In this document: positions 20,408-29,240 of the stretch, piece by piece | Numbering within the stretch: position 1 is the first letter of the stretch | Layout of the letters: each line of letters starts with the position of its first letter | From: Perkinsus olseni | Taxonomy: Eukaryota > Perkinsozoa > Perkinsida > Perkinsidae | NCBI GenBank assembly: GCA_013115135.1 | Contig: JABANP010000604.1 | Location: 1-29,240, forward strand | Direction: 5' to 3' | Length of the DNA: 29,240 nt | Notes under the pieces: generated by a model | Seen by the model: only the letters and a program-made list of their open reading frames with translations | What the model was told of the DNA's origin: nothing | The model's database searches: none | Program-made: the position numbers and the translations under genes

Positions 20408-22174
20408 GATTATAGCTCAAAACTGAGCCTTTTTTCGGAAGAAATTCTTCCACATATATACTCAGCTCGACGAGAGGAGTCGATTGGTGCCCTTTTCAGC
20501 CCCATCCTGTGACCAGATAAGAAAATCGGCTTCGAAATCACTCATTTTTGCTGTGAGATAATGTATCAGTTTGTGGCGCGCTCTGGGGCCCCTCCCCCAA
20601 TGCGCGGCGGGCGAAATGACGAAGGGCGTCTTCCACCTAGCGGCTGTGCGAAACGAACCCCTTCGGGGAGTGCGAGTCGAACCTGTGACCTTCCGGTGTG
20701 TAGTCTGCCGCACTACCGCTCCTCCACTACGCTTGATATTTTTCAAGCTTATCCTCAGCCCGGATGGGGCGTGGAGACAAAAAGGAGACTTGACAGAGGT
20801 CTGGAGCCTTCGGCGAGGCCTCCCGTGCTGCCCCGCAACGCGGGGACCCCCAGCACGCTCGGCCCACTAGCTGTTAGCGTTTTGGCTAGCGTACTAGCTT
20901 TACTAGCTTCGAGCAACACTCTAGCTGCTAGCGTCGCTAGCCTCGTGGTCCCGGTCTGATTTTCCTAAAATGTTTATACCAGGGATCGAACCCGTACCCT
21001 CTTGCGTATCAGTCGACCGCTCGCCGTATTCGACTAATCCTACTGTTGCCAAATAATGTGCTATGTTGTCCCCGCTAGCTCGGCGATAGCTATTTTCTGG
21101 GCGCGCTTTAGCACAAATAGTAAATTAGCTAAATTCTCGGATCTTGAATCGTTAATTTCTCTTCAAGTAATTTATAAACGGAAATTCTAAGACCATATCT
21201 GGGCTAATTAGAGCCATATCTACCCACATGCGGAATTTGGAGAACGTTTAATGGCTGGATCGCGAAATCGCTTGCAAAATGACCAAATTCCCTGTGTATT
21301 CCTGGGGGGTATTTTAGCGCGCGCCCGGGGCCCCTCCCCCTGCGCGCGGAGGGGTTTGAGCGGCAAAAAGAGCCATCCACCTAGCGGTGCGCTGCCTGAA
21401 CGACCGTCCCGCGGGCCGGTCATGCTAGTGTGCCTTCGGCCTGGTCTTCTGGGTAGTGATCCCGGCTCGCTCTCGAGCCGGTCTGTGCTGTGCTGTCGGG
21501 TGCTGTGTTGGTTGCGCTAGGGTCGCGCTACTCACTGCAGAGTCGGTGGTACTGTGCCGCCGGCGGTTGCGCTCTCGCGCGTTACTTAGTGTGGTCGTGG
21601 GGGATTCGAACCTGCGAGGCTTAGTGGGTCCGCGCACCCCACTCACGTGGGGACCCCGCACGGACCTGCTGGAGTTTGAACCTGCGACCTCTGGGATGAT
21701 AGACCTGAGACATGACCACTCGACTAGTACCTACTGTGATGAGATTACTGTTTTTTGAGAGTCCTGCACCGATCTGAGAGTGTTGTGCGATAGTACTACT
21801 GATTACCTAATCGGGGATTGAACCTGGGTGTCCACCATGACAGCCAAGCGCTCTAACCACCAGCCCAATCCGACTACTGATCATTAAGCCTGTGTTTCAA
21901 CCACCCCAGTTGACTGCACTTGTACTTGGCGTAGCTGTCCTCCTTTGGTGTCTCTCCGACTTCCCCAGTCATTACTTCACTACTGACCACCCGTACACCG
22001 TACTCGGAGACCTTCCCCAAGTACTGAGACCATTGGCCAAATATTCCTCAACCAGGGATTGAACCTGGGTCATCCGACCTCCAACCCTCCACCTTAACCA
22101 ACTACACTACTCTGACCGTGAGAATGACAACCACTATAAAATCGACAGGAATTTAAATCCCAAAACACTAAATC
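20408..22174 (-). repeat. Array unit 6 (1,767 bp, composite type)
   Basis: Composite unit: leader, switch at CACCTAGCGGCTGTGCG (20635), about 743 bp of extra sequence holding tRNA-like modules f (GAGTCGAACCTGTGACC, 20672) and e (GGGATCGAACCCGTACC, 20980), then the standard body from 21378. It is nearly identical to the next unit, with the same short reading frames and the same base changes. Confidence 0.85.
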
Positions 22175-23640
22175 GATTATAGCTCAAAACTGAGCCTTTT
22201 TTCGGAAGAAATTCTTCCACATATATACTCAGCTCGACGAGAGGAGTCGATTGGTGCCCTTTTCAGCCCCATCCTGTGACCAGATAAGAAAATCGGCTTC
22301 GAAATCACTCATTTTTGCTGTGAGATAATGTATCAGTTTGTGGCGCGCTCTGGGGCCCCTCCCCCAATGCGCGGCGGGCGAAATGACGAAGGGCGTCTTC
22401 CACCTAGCGGCTGTGCGAAACGAACCCCTTCGGGGAGTGCGAGTCGAACCTGTGACCTTCCGGTGTGTAGTCTGCCGCACTACCGCTCCTCCACTACGCT
22501 TGATATTTTTCAAGCTTATCCTCAGCCCGGATGGGGCGTGGAGACAAAAAGGAGACTTGACAGAGGTCTGGAGCCTTCGGCGAGGCCTCCCGTGCTGCCC
22601 CGCAACGCGGGGACCCCCAGCACGCTCGGCCCACTAGCTGTTAGCGTTTTGGCTAGCGTACTAGCTTTACTAGCTTCGAGCAACACTCTAGCTGCTAGCG
22701 TCGCTAGCCTCGTGGTCCCGGTCTGATTTTCCTAAAATGTTTATACCAGGGATCGAACCCGTACCCTCTTGCGTATCAGTCGACCGCTCGCCGTATTCGA
22801 CTAATCCTACTGTTGCCAAATAATGTGCTATGTTGTCCCCGCTAGCTCGGCGATAGCTATTTTCTGGGCGCGCTTTAGCACAAATAGTAAATTAGCTAAA
22901 TTCTCGGATCTTGAATCGTTAATTTCTCTTCAAGTAATTTATAAACGGAAATTCTAAGACCATATCTGGGCTAATTAGAGCCATATCTACCCACATGCGG
23001 AATTTGGAGAACGTTTAATGGCTGGATCGCGAAATCGCTTGCAAAATGACCAAATTCCCTGTGTATTCCTGGGGGGTATTTTAGCGCGCGCCCGGGGCCC
23101 CTCCCCCTGCGCGCGGAGGGGTTTGAGCGGCAAAAAGAGCCATCCACCTAGCGGTGCGCTGCCTGAACGACCGTCCCGCGGGCCGGTCATGCTAGTGTGC
23201 CTTCGGCCTGGTCTTCTGGGTAGTGATCCCGGCTCGCTCTCGAGCCGGTCTGTGCTGTGCTGTGGGGTCCTGTTCTGAGTTGGTTGCGCTACGGGTACTG
23301 TACCAGGCGTCGTGGTGCTGTCGGGCTACTCACTGTAGAGTGCGTGGTACTGTGCCGTGCTTCGGTTGCGCTGTCGCGCGTTACTCAGTGTGGCGTGGGG
23401 AAAATTGAACCTGCGGTGTTGGGAGCGACCCTCGCCGCACTAGCTTGGGACTCCCGCAAAGACCTGCTACTGTTTAAACCTGCGACATGACCACTGTATT
23501 ATAACCTACCTCAAGGTTAACACTGTTTATTATGAGTTCTGCGCAGGTAAGTCAGTGTTTCGCGATAACATAATTATATACCTCACCTACGAGTTGAACC
23601 TGGGTCATCCGAGTGCGAACCCTCCGAACGAACCAGCAGA
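22175..23640 (-). repeat. Array unit 7 (composite, diverged 3' part)
   Basis: Near-identical to the preceding unit up to about 23250, just after the conserved hairpin, then abruptly diverged: modules a and d are still traceable (AAAATTGAACCTGCGG at about 23401, GAGTTGAACCTGGGTCATCC at about 23590) but carry many changes. This is the old right edge of the array, or a junction to an older copy. Confidence 0.78.
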
Positions 23641-25683
23641 CTACCGTGATGGCTAAATATTTGACCGTGTGAACATTACTTTTGACTTACGATTCTCTCA
23701 TTCTTATAGCTAGTAGAATACAGTAAGGCCACTAAGGTAGTCAGTGAATTCACGTCGTGCGGTTGAGGTGCAATAAGATCACAACTGACATGATGAAGCG
23801 AGCAGTGAGACAACTTGTGGTAAGAAAGATTAGGATCTGCCACACGTTCGGTAGGTTATCAGTGGCTTGTCCGCACCGGCTGGTGACAAGCCGAACTCGA
23901 GTAGGACACGACAACATGAACGTTTCAGCACAGAAGGACATCAAGTTTTAAACGCAAACTTAGTGACTGGCGTGTATTGGTAAATCATGTAAACTTCGAA
24001 ACTATGTAAGTAACAGGTAGTGGTTGGAGACACCATATACATACGGGTTACGTTTATGAAGGAGAGGGCAACGAATTTGTTCTACAGACAAAAGAAACTA
24101 TGAAGCAGTACGGTATGAGCGTGTTATATAGGATTCACGAGAGCGTTACGGAGTCAGAAATGAGGCAACCGTCATCGTACATTTTTTCTTGACCAACAGG
24201 CTGTTCGTCTGTAGACGAATGTTTGAGAGTACGAACAAGTGTGGTATCAATTACGGTGGGTTGTGTCCACCGACACAGAAAGTCCCTCGTACCGGTATAA
24301 CTTGGGTCATCCGTTACGTAGCAAATTCCGTCTCATTCGGTGGGAGGCCCAAGCGGCTGATTCAGAGTAGGTGTTGCCGGTATGCTATGAGAATAAATAT
24401 CCACGAACTGCAGGAACTCCATAATTCCATAGACTGTGTAAAAGTAGAAGGCAGCGATGAGGATCAGTGGACAACGAGAGAACGAGTTAGTTTGTGATAA
24501 ACGGATGAGTGAACGAGTTAGTTTGTGATAAGCGGATGAGTAAATTCCGTAGATATAAGGCGGAGTGAGTCATCTAAACGACGAGGCCAAGCTATTCCCC
24601 TTCCTCATGCACCTCTTGCCTGACTCCTCAGCGATGAATCTCACCGTCCGAACATAATAGGGTGAAAAGCAATTGCACGAAGCTCGTTGTTAGTGTTAAT
24701 GACGCGAATGAAAGATGAAAAGAAAATTAAGTGTTGATAAGAGTTGTAAATCAGCGCCAAACACTAGTAGTACATATCTTTAAACTTCCCCTAAACTTGA
24801 AATGTGAAGGGAAGATGGATGAATAATGTGAAAGTGTCAGGATGTACCAGCTCAAGTCAGTGACTACAATTGTTTAGCCGTTGGGGGAGGAAACGTGCCT
24901 CGGACTGAAGCCGCACGCAAGCTAAGAGTAGGGTAAGATGTATAGGAGAGAATTTAAATGCATTTTAAGGGCGACGGTAACGCAACTTCATCTTACTTGC
25001 TGCAAACCGGGTGGCGTTCGGTATGTGGATAGGCCTCCGAATTAAAACACTAGTATGATCATTGTCTTAAACGCGGAGGAAACGGGGGCATGGAGGGCAT
25101 TGCAGTTGAATGAAGTGGAGACAAACTGTCATCGCAATTATACCGCTCCCCTAATATTCATCAACGCAAGTGCAACAAGATTAAATAGTACACTACATTG
25201 CCCAGTACGGACTGATCAAGAAACAGAAGCATGCCGAATATAGACGCCCGCAGCAGAGACGATAACTTGACGGTATTGTACTCTTCGCGATAGTAGAAGG
25301 ATCTGAAGTGAGAAGACATCGAAATCATAGATAGCAAGACCGTCGAGAATTACTTAGTGGTCAATGACACTGGTCATCACCCTTATAGGCACCAAACCGC
25401 ACACACGGCATGACAGCAGAGATTAACCTCGAATTAAAATAGTATATGCGAGTGACGAGTGATGAGGCATAATAATACCTCAATACAGCAGCATAATCAA
25501 GATTCTAGAGCGTAGAAGGCTGTGTACGCCACCACAACCTTGATGATGGCAATGATAGTTTAGTAGCTTGGTCGTAGGCACTCCCGGATAGGAATGAGAT
25601 GGGAGTAACAGCCTGAGATGAAAGGACGTTGGTGAAATTCGAACAGTGAATGACAAAAATCGGAGACAGGCCGAGCGGTTACC
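23641..25683. other. 2-kb stretch with no recognised gene
   Basis: Short reading frames exist (longest 102 codons at 24189-24497, plus strand) but I recognise no motif or splice structure. The clearest structure is a 31-bp tandem duplication at 24480-24541. The last part is the region 3' of the minus-strand gene that ends at 25684. Confidence 0.55.
24480..24541. repeat. 31-bp tandem duplication
   Basis: Two head-to-tail copies of a unit starting GAACGAGTTAGTTTGTGATA and ending CGGATGAGT, differing by one base (A/G). Confidence 0.9.
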
Positions 25684-27006
25684 TTAGTCATCATCTTCCT
25701 CAACCTGATCTCTCGGAGGCGGGGGAGCGTTATTGAGTGCTACCTAAATGATCAAAGCAGCTATTCGTACGCCCTAGTAGCCGCACACTCACTGCTTGAT
25801 TTCCCCCCACATTATTGTTATTCTGCGGTAACTGCTGCTGCTGGTGTTGCTGCTGGTGATTATTATTATTATTATCACCATTCTGTCCTTGGCCAAAATC
25901 AGCTTGCTCACCATCGTACCTGAATATAATAGACGAATGCAATAGAACTCAGTAGCATATAGTCACCGCGTCACCTCATCGCCAGGCACCTTTCCTGCGC
26001 CTCTCCCAAAAGGCGCGTAGGGACGAGTCGAGCGAGATGGTACCGGGGCGGTCGGGGTGCCGAATCTTCACCTTCAGATGATTTCTTCCAAATGTAGAGA
26101 CTCCACGCCCCCGATTCGTTGATTAAGTCCACCATCCGCTCAGTGGCTTCTGAGTAGAGACCTGGGTCGATATCGGCTGCCGTCATCTGAAATGAAAAGC
26201 GCCAAGTCGAATATAACATACCAACGAGCATGAAATGCAAATGAAAGTCTTACTGTCCGGGCCCGTTCAGTGGCAAACAAACGAGTTAATGTGTTCGATG
26301 TAATCTCAAATTGGATGCCGTAAAGGGCACTGCTCTCCTCCACTTCGACCTCGAGGTAGAGGGTGGCCGCCCAATTATTACGACGAGGACTTCCAGTGCA
26401 ACCGCAGAACCGTTCCCCCGCCACTCGTCCATCACAGCAGATACCACCGCATCTGCCTTCCGCTACTCCACTCCTCAGCACGAAGATTTGAACGCCTTGG
26501 TATAGGCCGAAGCAGTATACCGTGGTAGCTTCGCTCGACAAGGCCCGGGGGAGTTGGTTAGGGAAGGGAACGGGGACGAGGGAATCCAGGGTAACCAAAA
26601 TGCGGGTACTATCCTTATTACTGAGCTTCCCAGCGCCGCTCGGTTGACATAGGCACAGGGTATCACCGAGTGTGAATGAGTGCTTCAGCAGCCGAGCCGT
26701 CTCTGCAGGCGTTCTGCTAATGATGCAGAACACCGCACCGGACAGTGCACACGAGCATAATAAAAAACGATCATAGCTCGTGTCTTGCGCAAATCTTTTA
26801 TTATTATCAAAGTTGCGACCACCAGCCCTCGTTACACGCAGGGTTTTCCCTGGAGTGGAGCCCTTCATGTGTAGAAGGTATACCACCATCTTCTTCCGTT
26901 TGCACGCTCGAGACATTCCATCCTCTGCAACACTGTGGATATCGATGGTATCGAGAAGAGCTGCTTGTTGAGCAGCTCGTTGAGGGTTCGGATGCAACAG
27001 TGCCAT
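25684..27006 (-). CDS. Spliced hypothetical protein with SSB-like layout (Q/N-rich linker, acidic tail)
   Basis: Exons on the minus strand: 27006-26254, 26186-25975, 25919-25793, 25743-25684; all introns are GT-AG (67, 55 and 49 bp; phases 0, 2, 0). Each junction restores an open frame, giving about 383 residues. The start ATG at 27006 has G at -3 and +4; alternatively an upstream exon exists. The protein has a basic patch (ACKRKK) near residue 35, a beta-rich core with FTLGDTLCLCQPS and ILVTLDSLVPVP that could be an OB-like barrel, a Cys cluster (RCGGICCDG...FCGC), a linker of N and Q (about 25915-25800) and a final PPPPRDQVEEDDD. A fold domain plus Q/N linker plus acidic tip is the layout of bacterial-type ssDNA-binding proteins. 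I do not recognise the family; the functional idea is inference. Confidence 0.68.
25744..25792 (-). other. Intron 3 of the SSB-like gene (49 bp, phase 0)
   Basis: Donor GTGAGT at 25792, acceptor TGATCATTTAG ending at 25744. The last exon encodes 19 residues ending in EEDDD and then TAA at 25686-25684. Without splicing the protein would end in an unrelated, non-acidic tail. Confidence 0.75.
25920..25974 (-). other. Intron 2 of the SSB-like gene (55 bp, phase 2)
   Basis: Donor GTGACG at 25974, acceptor TTATATTCAG ending at 25920. Splicing removes an in-frame TGA that overlaps the donor and rebuilds an AGG codon before YDGEQADFG. Confidence 0.75.
26187..26253 (-). other. Intron 1 of the SSB-like gene (67 bp, phase 0)
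   Basis: Donor GTAAGA at 26253, acceptor TTTTCATTTCAG ending at 26187. It joins GCCCGGACA to ATGACGGCA in frame. Confidence 0.8.
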
Positions 27007-27076
27007 CGCTCGTTCGCTCCTAAAGAGCGCCCATTCCGGAAGACTTAACCTCACGAGAAATATTGACGACGCTCGA

Positions 27077-27215
27077 TAGAATCGAATCGAATCGAATCGA
27101 ATCGAATCGGAATTCCCCCATGCTTACTTGAAAGATGAGAGTGGTGGTAGTGGTGGTAGTGGGGGTAGTCGAAGTAGTGTTAGTGGTGGTAGTAACGGTA
27201 GTAGTAGTAGGGCAA
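27077..27215. repeat. (GAATC)n and (GTGGTA)n microsatellites
   Basis: About six GAATC units at 27079-27109, then an imperfect GTGGTA/GTAGTA stretch at 27142-27215. They lie just upstream of the SSB-like gene, possibly within a 5' intron. Confidence 0.85.
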
Positions 27216-27283
27216 GTAGTAAGGCTTGTCTTGGAGTCAACTGGGAAAAACATGGGATCTAAGTTGCGAGTCCAGTTACTTAC

Positions 27284-27364
27284 CTTTGGAATAGAAGAAG
27301 GCGTGAACGACCTGTAGCGGGGAGGGTTGAGCTGGAAATGTAACGTCACGGACGAATCCGAAAA
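27284..27364 (-). other. Possible upstream exon of the SSB-like gene
   Basis: An 81-bp open segment (27 codons, phase 0 at both sides) is framed by an acceptor CTGTTTGCAG and a donor GTAAGT. I found no acceptor near 27020-27060 that joins it in frame to the main exon; CTCTTTAG ending at about 27018 would make it a 5'-UTR exon. The role is uncertain. Confidence 0.35.
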
Positions 27365-27446
27365 CTGCAAACAGGAGGTCAGCATTGCTCACACCTGGCG
27401 AATACTCTGACGAGTGTCCGACGTCGAATATATACGCCATCTAAAT

Positions 27447-27475
27447 GCACCCCCAATTTGGGGGCCCCAAATGCG
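27447..27475. repeat. GC-rich palindrome CCCCCAATTTGGGGG with trailing GGCCCCAAAT
   Basis: A near-perfect 15-bp palindrome followed at once by a second overlapping complementary block, so two alternative hairpins can form. Isolated in otherwise non-coding DNA. Confidence 0.7.
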
Positions 27476-28030
27476 CGTGTAGTATAATGATTGAGAAGAT
27501 GATGAACAAAACGCCGATAAAGGGAAATTTATAGACCCGTCACTGAGTCTCAGAGTGTTAAACGAAACGAGTGAAGCAAAATGAATTGATGTACGTTATT
27601 ATCTGCATGTAACAATATGTCAAAAGACAACACAGTGACCAGGGCCCCCGGTCTAGAGGGAAAAACAGCGTTGAGTTATTCAACGGGGGGGAAGGGGAAA
27701 GTCGCGGCGATGATGAGCGGGCATGCGTGCTAATTCACTTGTGTGTGCGGCGTACCGAATCGGTAAGAGTGCGTTGACACTTCGAGAGATTGCCCGGGTT
27801 GCAACTGGACCAACATTCATCCCGAGTATTCATCGTTGAAGGAGTATAAACACGTCGCGTTCCCCGTCGGGAAACAAAATAGTACAAGTGATGAGCCTTG
27901 AGCCGCCCCCTTCGCGGCGCGGCCGACGGACGACCAACGAATGAGAACGATATTCAATCACGATGTTCGACGCCGGTAGAGGGCTGAAGAACAGTCGATG
28001 ACGATCTCACTAAGCAGCACGCATGGGTAA
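27476..28030. other. Non-coding stretch, no recognised gene
   Basis: No supported reading frame. Short GC-rich inverted repeats occur (GTTCCCCGTCGGGAAAC at about 27859-27875; CGCGGCGCGGCCG at about 27914-27926). Confidence 0.5.
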
Positions 28031-28034
28031 TTAG

Positions 28035-28440
28035 TAAACGCCAACAACAATAACTTCTCCTGGAAAAGACTGACAATGATCACACGCAGTATTATCAGTG
28101 GGCAGAGAAAATCGTAACAGCGGACACAAAGGGTGGACCTCAGGAGCCCGAGTTCTACTCGGCGATGAGTAGGACGATCGTTGTGCTCATCTGACCATTT
28201 TGGGGTTTGCTCCTGTTCGACGGCTCTGGCGACATAGAGAAGATCTGGTGAGAAAATCTGACGACGTACTCACGCGACATACAGGGACTCCCATGAATGA
28301 ATAATTATTGAACGCCAACAAGAACCTTTGGTGGAAAAGGACTTACAATAATTGTAGCACAATATTAGTAATGAGCAGAGAAAACCGTAACAACCGTCAC
28401 GGAGGGCGTGACCTTGGCAGTCCAAGTTGTAATTGGCGAT
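28035..28440. repeat. Diverged direct repeat, about 270 bp apart
   Basis: The segment from AACGCCAACAACAATAAC (about 28037) through GGCAGAGAAAATCGTAACA to the GGCGATGAG region (about 28165) is repeated in diverged form from AACGCCAACAAGAACC (about 28310) through GAGCAGAGAAAACCGTAACA to GGCGATTA (about 28442). Order and spacing of shared blocks are kept. Confidence 0.75.
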
Positions 28441-29040
28441 TAAAATGAACGCTGTTGTACACACCCGACCAGTGGGAGAGTGCTCCTGGTTCACGACAGA
28501 CGTTGGCGACTGGCAATGAATTTCCGCGTCACACTGCACGCAAAAGCAAACGTGGCGCCACGACTTATTGCGACTGGTGGACTTCGCATACGATCCACAG
28601 CGCGAGACACGGAAAGACACCACAAAGTGGTTGCACGCGATAGAACATACGACACGGCCCGGAAATAAATACTGCTTGTGTTGACAAACGAAAGAAAACC
28701 ACATTCCTACTCTGGTACCGCAGGAGACAGGAATGAAGACAACTTCGGTGACGTCGGCAGTCGACGCCAGACCGTGACCATTGTCTTAACATTTTTGGCA
28801 ATTGTTGTGATAATAGCTGTAGGGGCCGTTGTAAGTCAGGCAGCCGCGGGAGTTTCTGGTAGTAGTGGTTGCAAGGTTATGCTGGTCATGGTCGGTCCGG
28901 CAGTGTGTACCTGTTGAAAGTGAAATACATCGCCTTAGCAGTAACATGACGTACATTACTTGGTCGGTGACTGTATGTGAAGTTGATATTTCCTTCGGTG
29001 CAGAAAAGATGTCGGTTCTGTCGTCGGTGTGGTCCCTGTC
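28441..29040. other. Non-coding stretch, no recognised gene
   Basis: Short overlapping frames on both strands, none with a recognised motif. A plus-strand frame at 28678-28917 contains one hydrophobic run but lies at the start of GT-rich low-complexity sequence, so it is not called. Confidence 0.45.
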
Positions 29041-29240
29041 GCGAAGGTTGTAGTCGTCATAGCGGTGGTCGTCATCACTGAAGTGGTCACAGTCGTGGTC
29101 CTTGTCTATGTAGTGGTTGTGATGTCGGTGTTTCCAGTAATCATAGTCCGGGTTGCCATTAATTTGGTTAAAGTTGTCGTAAATGTGTTGGTCGAAGTCG
29201 TAGGGCGTCGCCCTTGTAGTTCTGGAGTCGTAGTTTTAAT
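29040..29240. repeat. Degenerate GT-rich repeat similar to the left-end minisatellite
   Basis: Contains GTAGTCGTCAT, GGTGGTCGTCATC, CAGTCGTGGTCCTTGTC and CCCTTGTAGTTCTGGAGTCGTAGTT, which resemble the left-end unit in the same orientation, but with many changes and no clean 50-bp period. It runs off the right end of the window. Confidence 0.7.

Larger units (their letters stand above)
13760..23640 (-). repeat. Tandem array of about 1-kb tRNA-derived repeat units
   Basis: A landmark GATTATAGCTCAAAACTGAG occurs at about 14221, 15241, 16266, 18364, 19388, 20408 and 22175, so units are about 1,020-1,025 bp, with two composite units of 2,098 and 1,767 bp. Each unit holds, on the minus strand, several tRNA-like modules with box B-type sequences (GGTTCRANTCC-like) and in some classes a box A-type sequence (for example TAGTCGAGTGGTC) about 43-44 bp upstream, the spacing seen in tRNA genes. 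Arms pair imperfectly in the modules I folded by hand, so these look like tRNA-derived (SINE-like) copies, not working tRNAs. The array fades at both ends: a truncated unit before 14220 and a diverged one after 23270. Confidence 0.9.

Noticed and set aside
14490..21661. Recurrent 72-78 codon minus-strand frames (NARERNRRRHSTT-type) and matching plus-strand frames in the array
   Set aside because: They recur only because the array repeats; they overlap hairpins and tRNA-like modules in both directions, lack start context and change end points between units.
13760..23640. Functional tRNA genes
   Set aside because: Box B and some box A sequences are good, but acceptor and anticodon arms do not pair well by hand in the modules examined, so I call them tRNA-like repeats.
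13760..23640. Hammerhead-type ribozymes in the tandem repeats
   Set aside because: I looked for CTGATGA...GAAA core elements in the units and found no properly spaced set.
24189..24497. Plus-strand frame of 102 codons
   Set aside because: No recognisable domain or start context; composition looks random.
28678..28917. Small membrane protein (79 codons, one hydrophobic run)
   Set aside because: The hydrophobic run arises from GT-rich low-complexity DNA (Val/Ile codons), and there is no supporting context.

Overview
The window is eukaryotic nuclear DNA. It has short GT-AG introns (45-67 bp) inside otherwise open reading frames, a large Helitron-like transposase, several minisatellites and a long tandem array of tRNA-derived repeats. 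There is no bacterial gene density, operon structure or ribosome-binding signal. I cannot name the clade: compact introns fit fungi, oomycetes, some algae and several small-genome invertebrates equally well.

Layout, left to right. (1) 1-1320 is a GT-rich minisatellite with a 50-bp period, a two-variant alternation (about 100 bp) and a visible 200-bp higher-order period. (2) 1709-10145, minus strand, is one autonomous Helitron-like element. Its transposase of about 2,745 residues starts at 10089, is interrupted by three phase-0 micro-introns at the N-terminus and by two one-base frameshifts (near 4857 and 4138-4142), and ends at 1709. Domain order is: Cys-rich and proline-rich head, zinc-finger-like regions, Q/P repeat, HUH/Y2 Rep nuclease, Pif1-type superfamily 1 helicase, and a C-terminal GIY-YIG nuclease. 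The last domain is unexpected: the helentron/Helitron2 branch usually carries an AP-endonuclease-like domain there. (3) 10160-11200 holds G-rich and trinucleotide-based repeats. (4) 11200-13750 shows no gene I can support. (5) 13760-23640 is a tandem array of about 1.02-kb units (two composite units are longer), each carrying up to four tRNA-like modules with box A/box B-like sequences, all on the minus strand, plus strong hairpins. The right part includes a near-identical 1,767-bp duplication. (6) 23640-25680 has no recognised gene. (7) 25684-27006, minus strand, is a spliced gene for a protein of about 383 residues with a Q/N-rich linker and an acidic tip, a layout like single-stranded-DNA-binding proteins. 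(8) 27080-28440 has microsatellites, a palindrome and a diverged direct repeat. (9) 29040-29240 returns to GT-rich repeat resembling the left end.

How the parts relate: the Rep/helicase/nuclease protein can in principle nick, unwind and copy DNA by a rolling-circle-like route. The ssDNA-binding-like protein lies about 15 kb away, so any partnership is only inferred. The tRNA-like array looks like a separate, locally amplified repeat family with Pol III promoter-like elements. The repeats at both ends suggest a heterochromatic or subtelomere-like setting, which is also inference.
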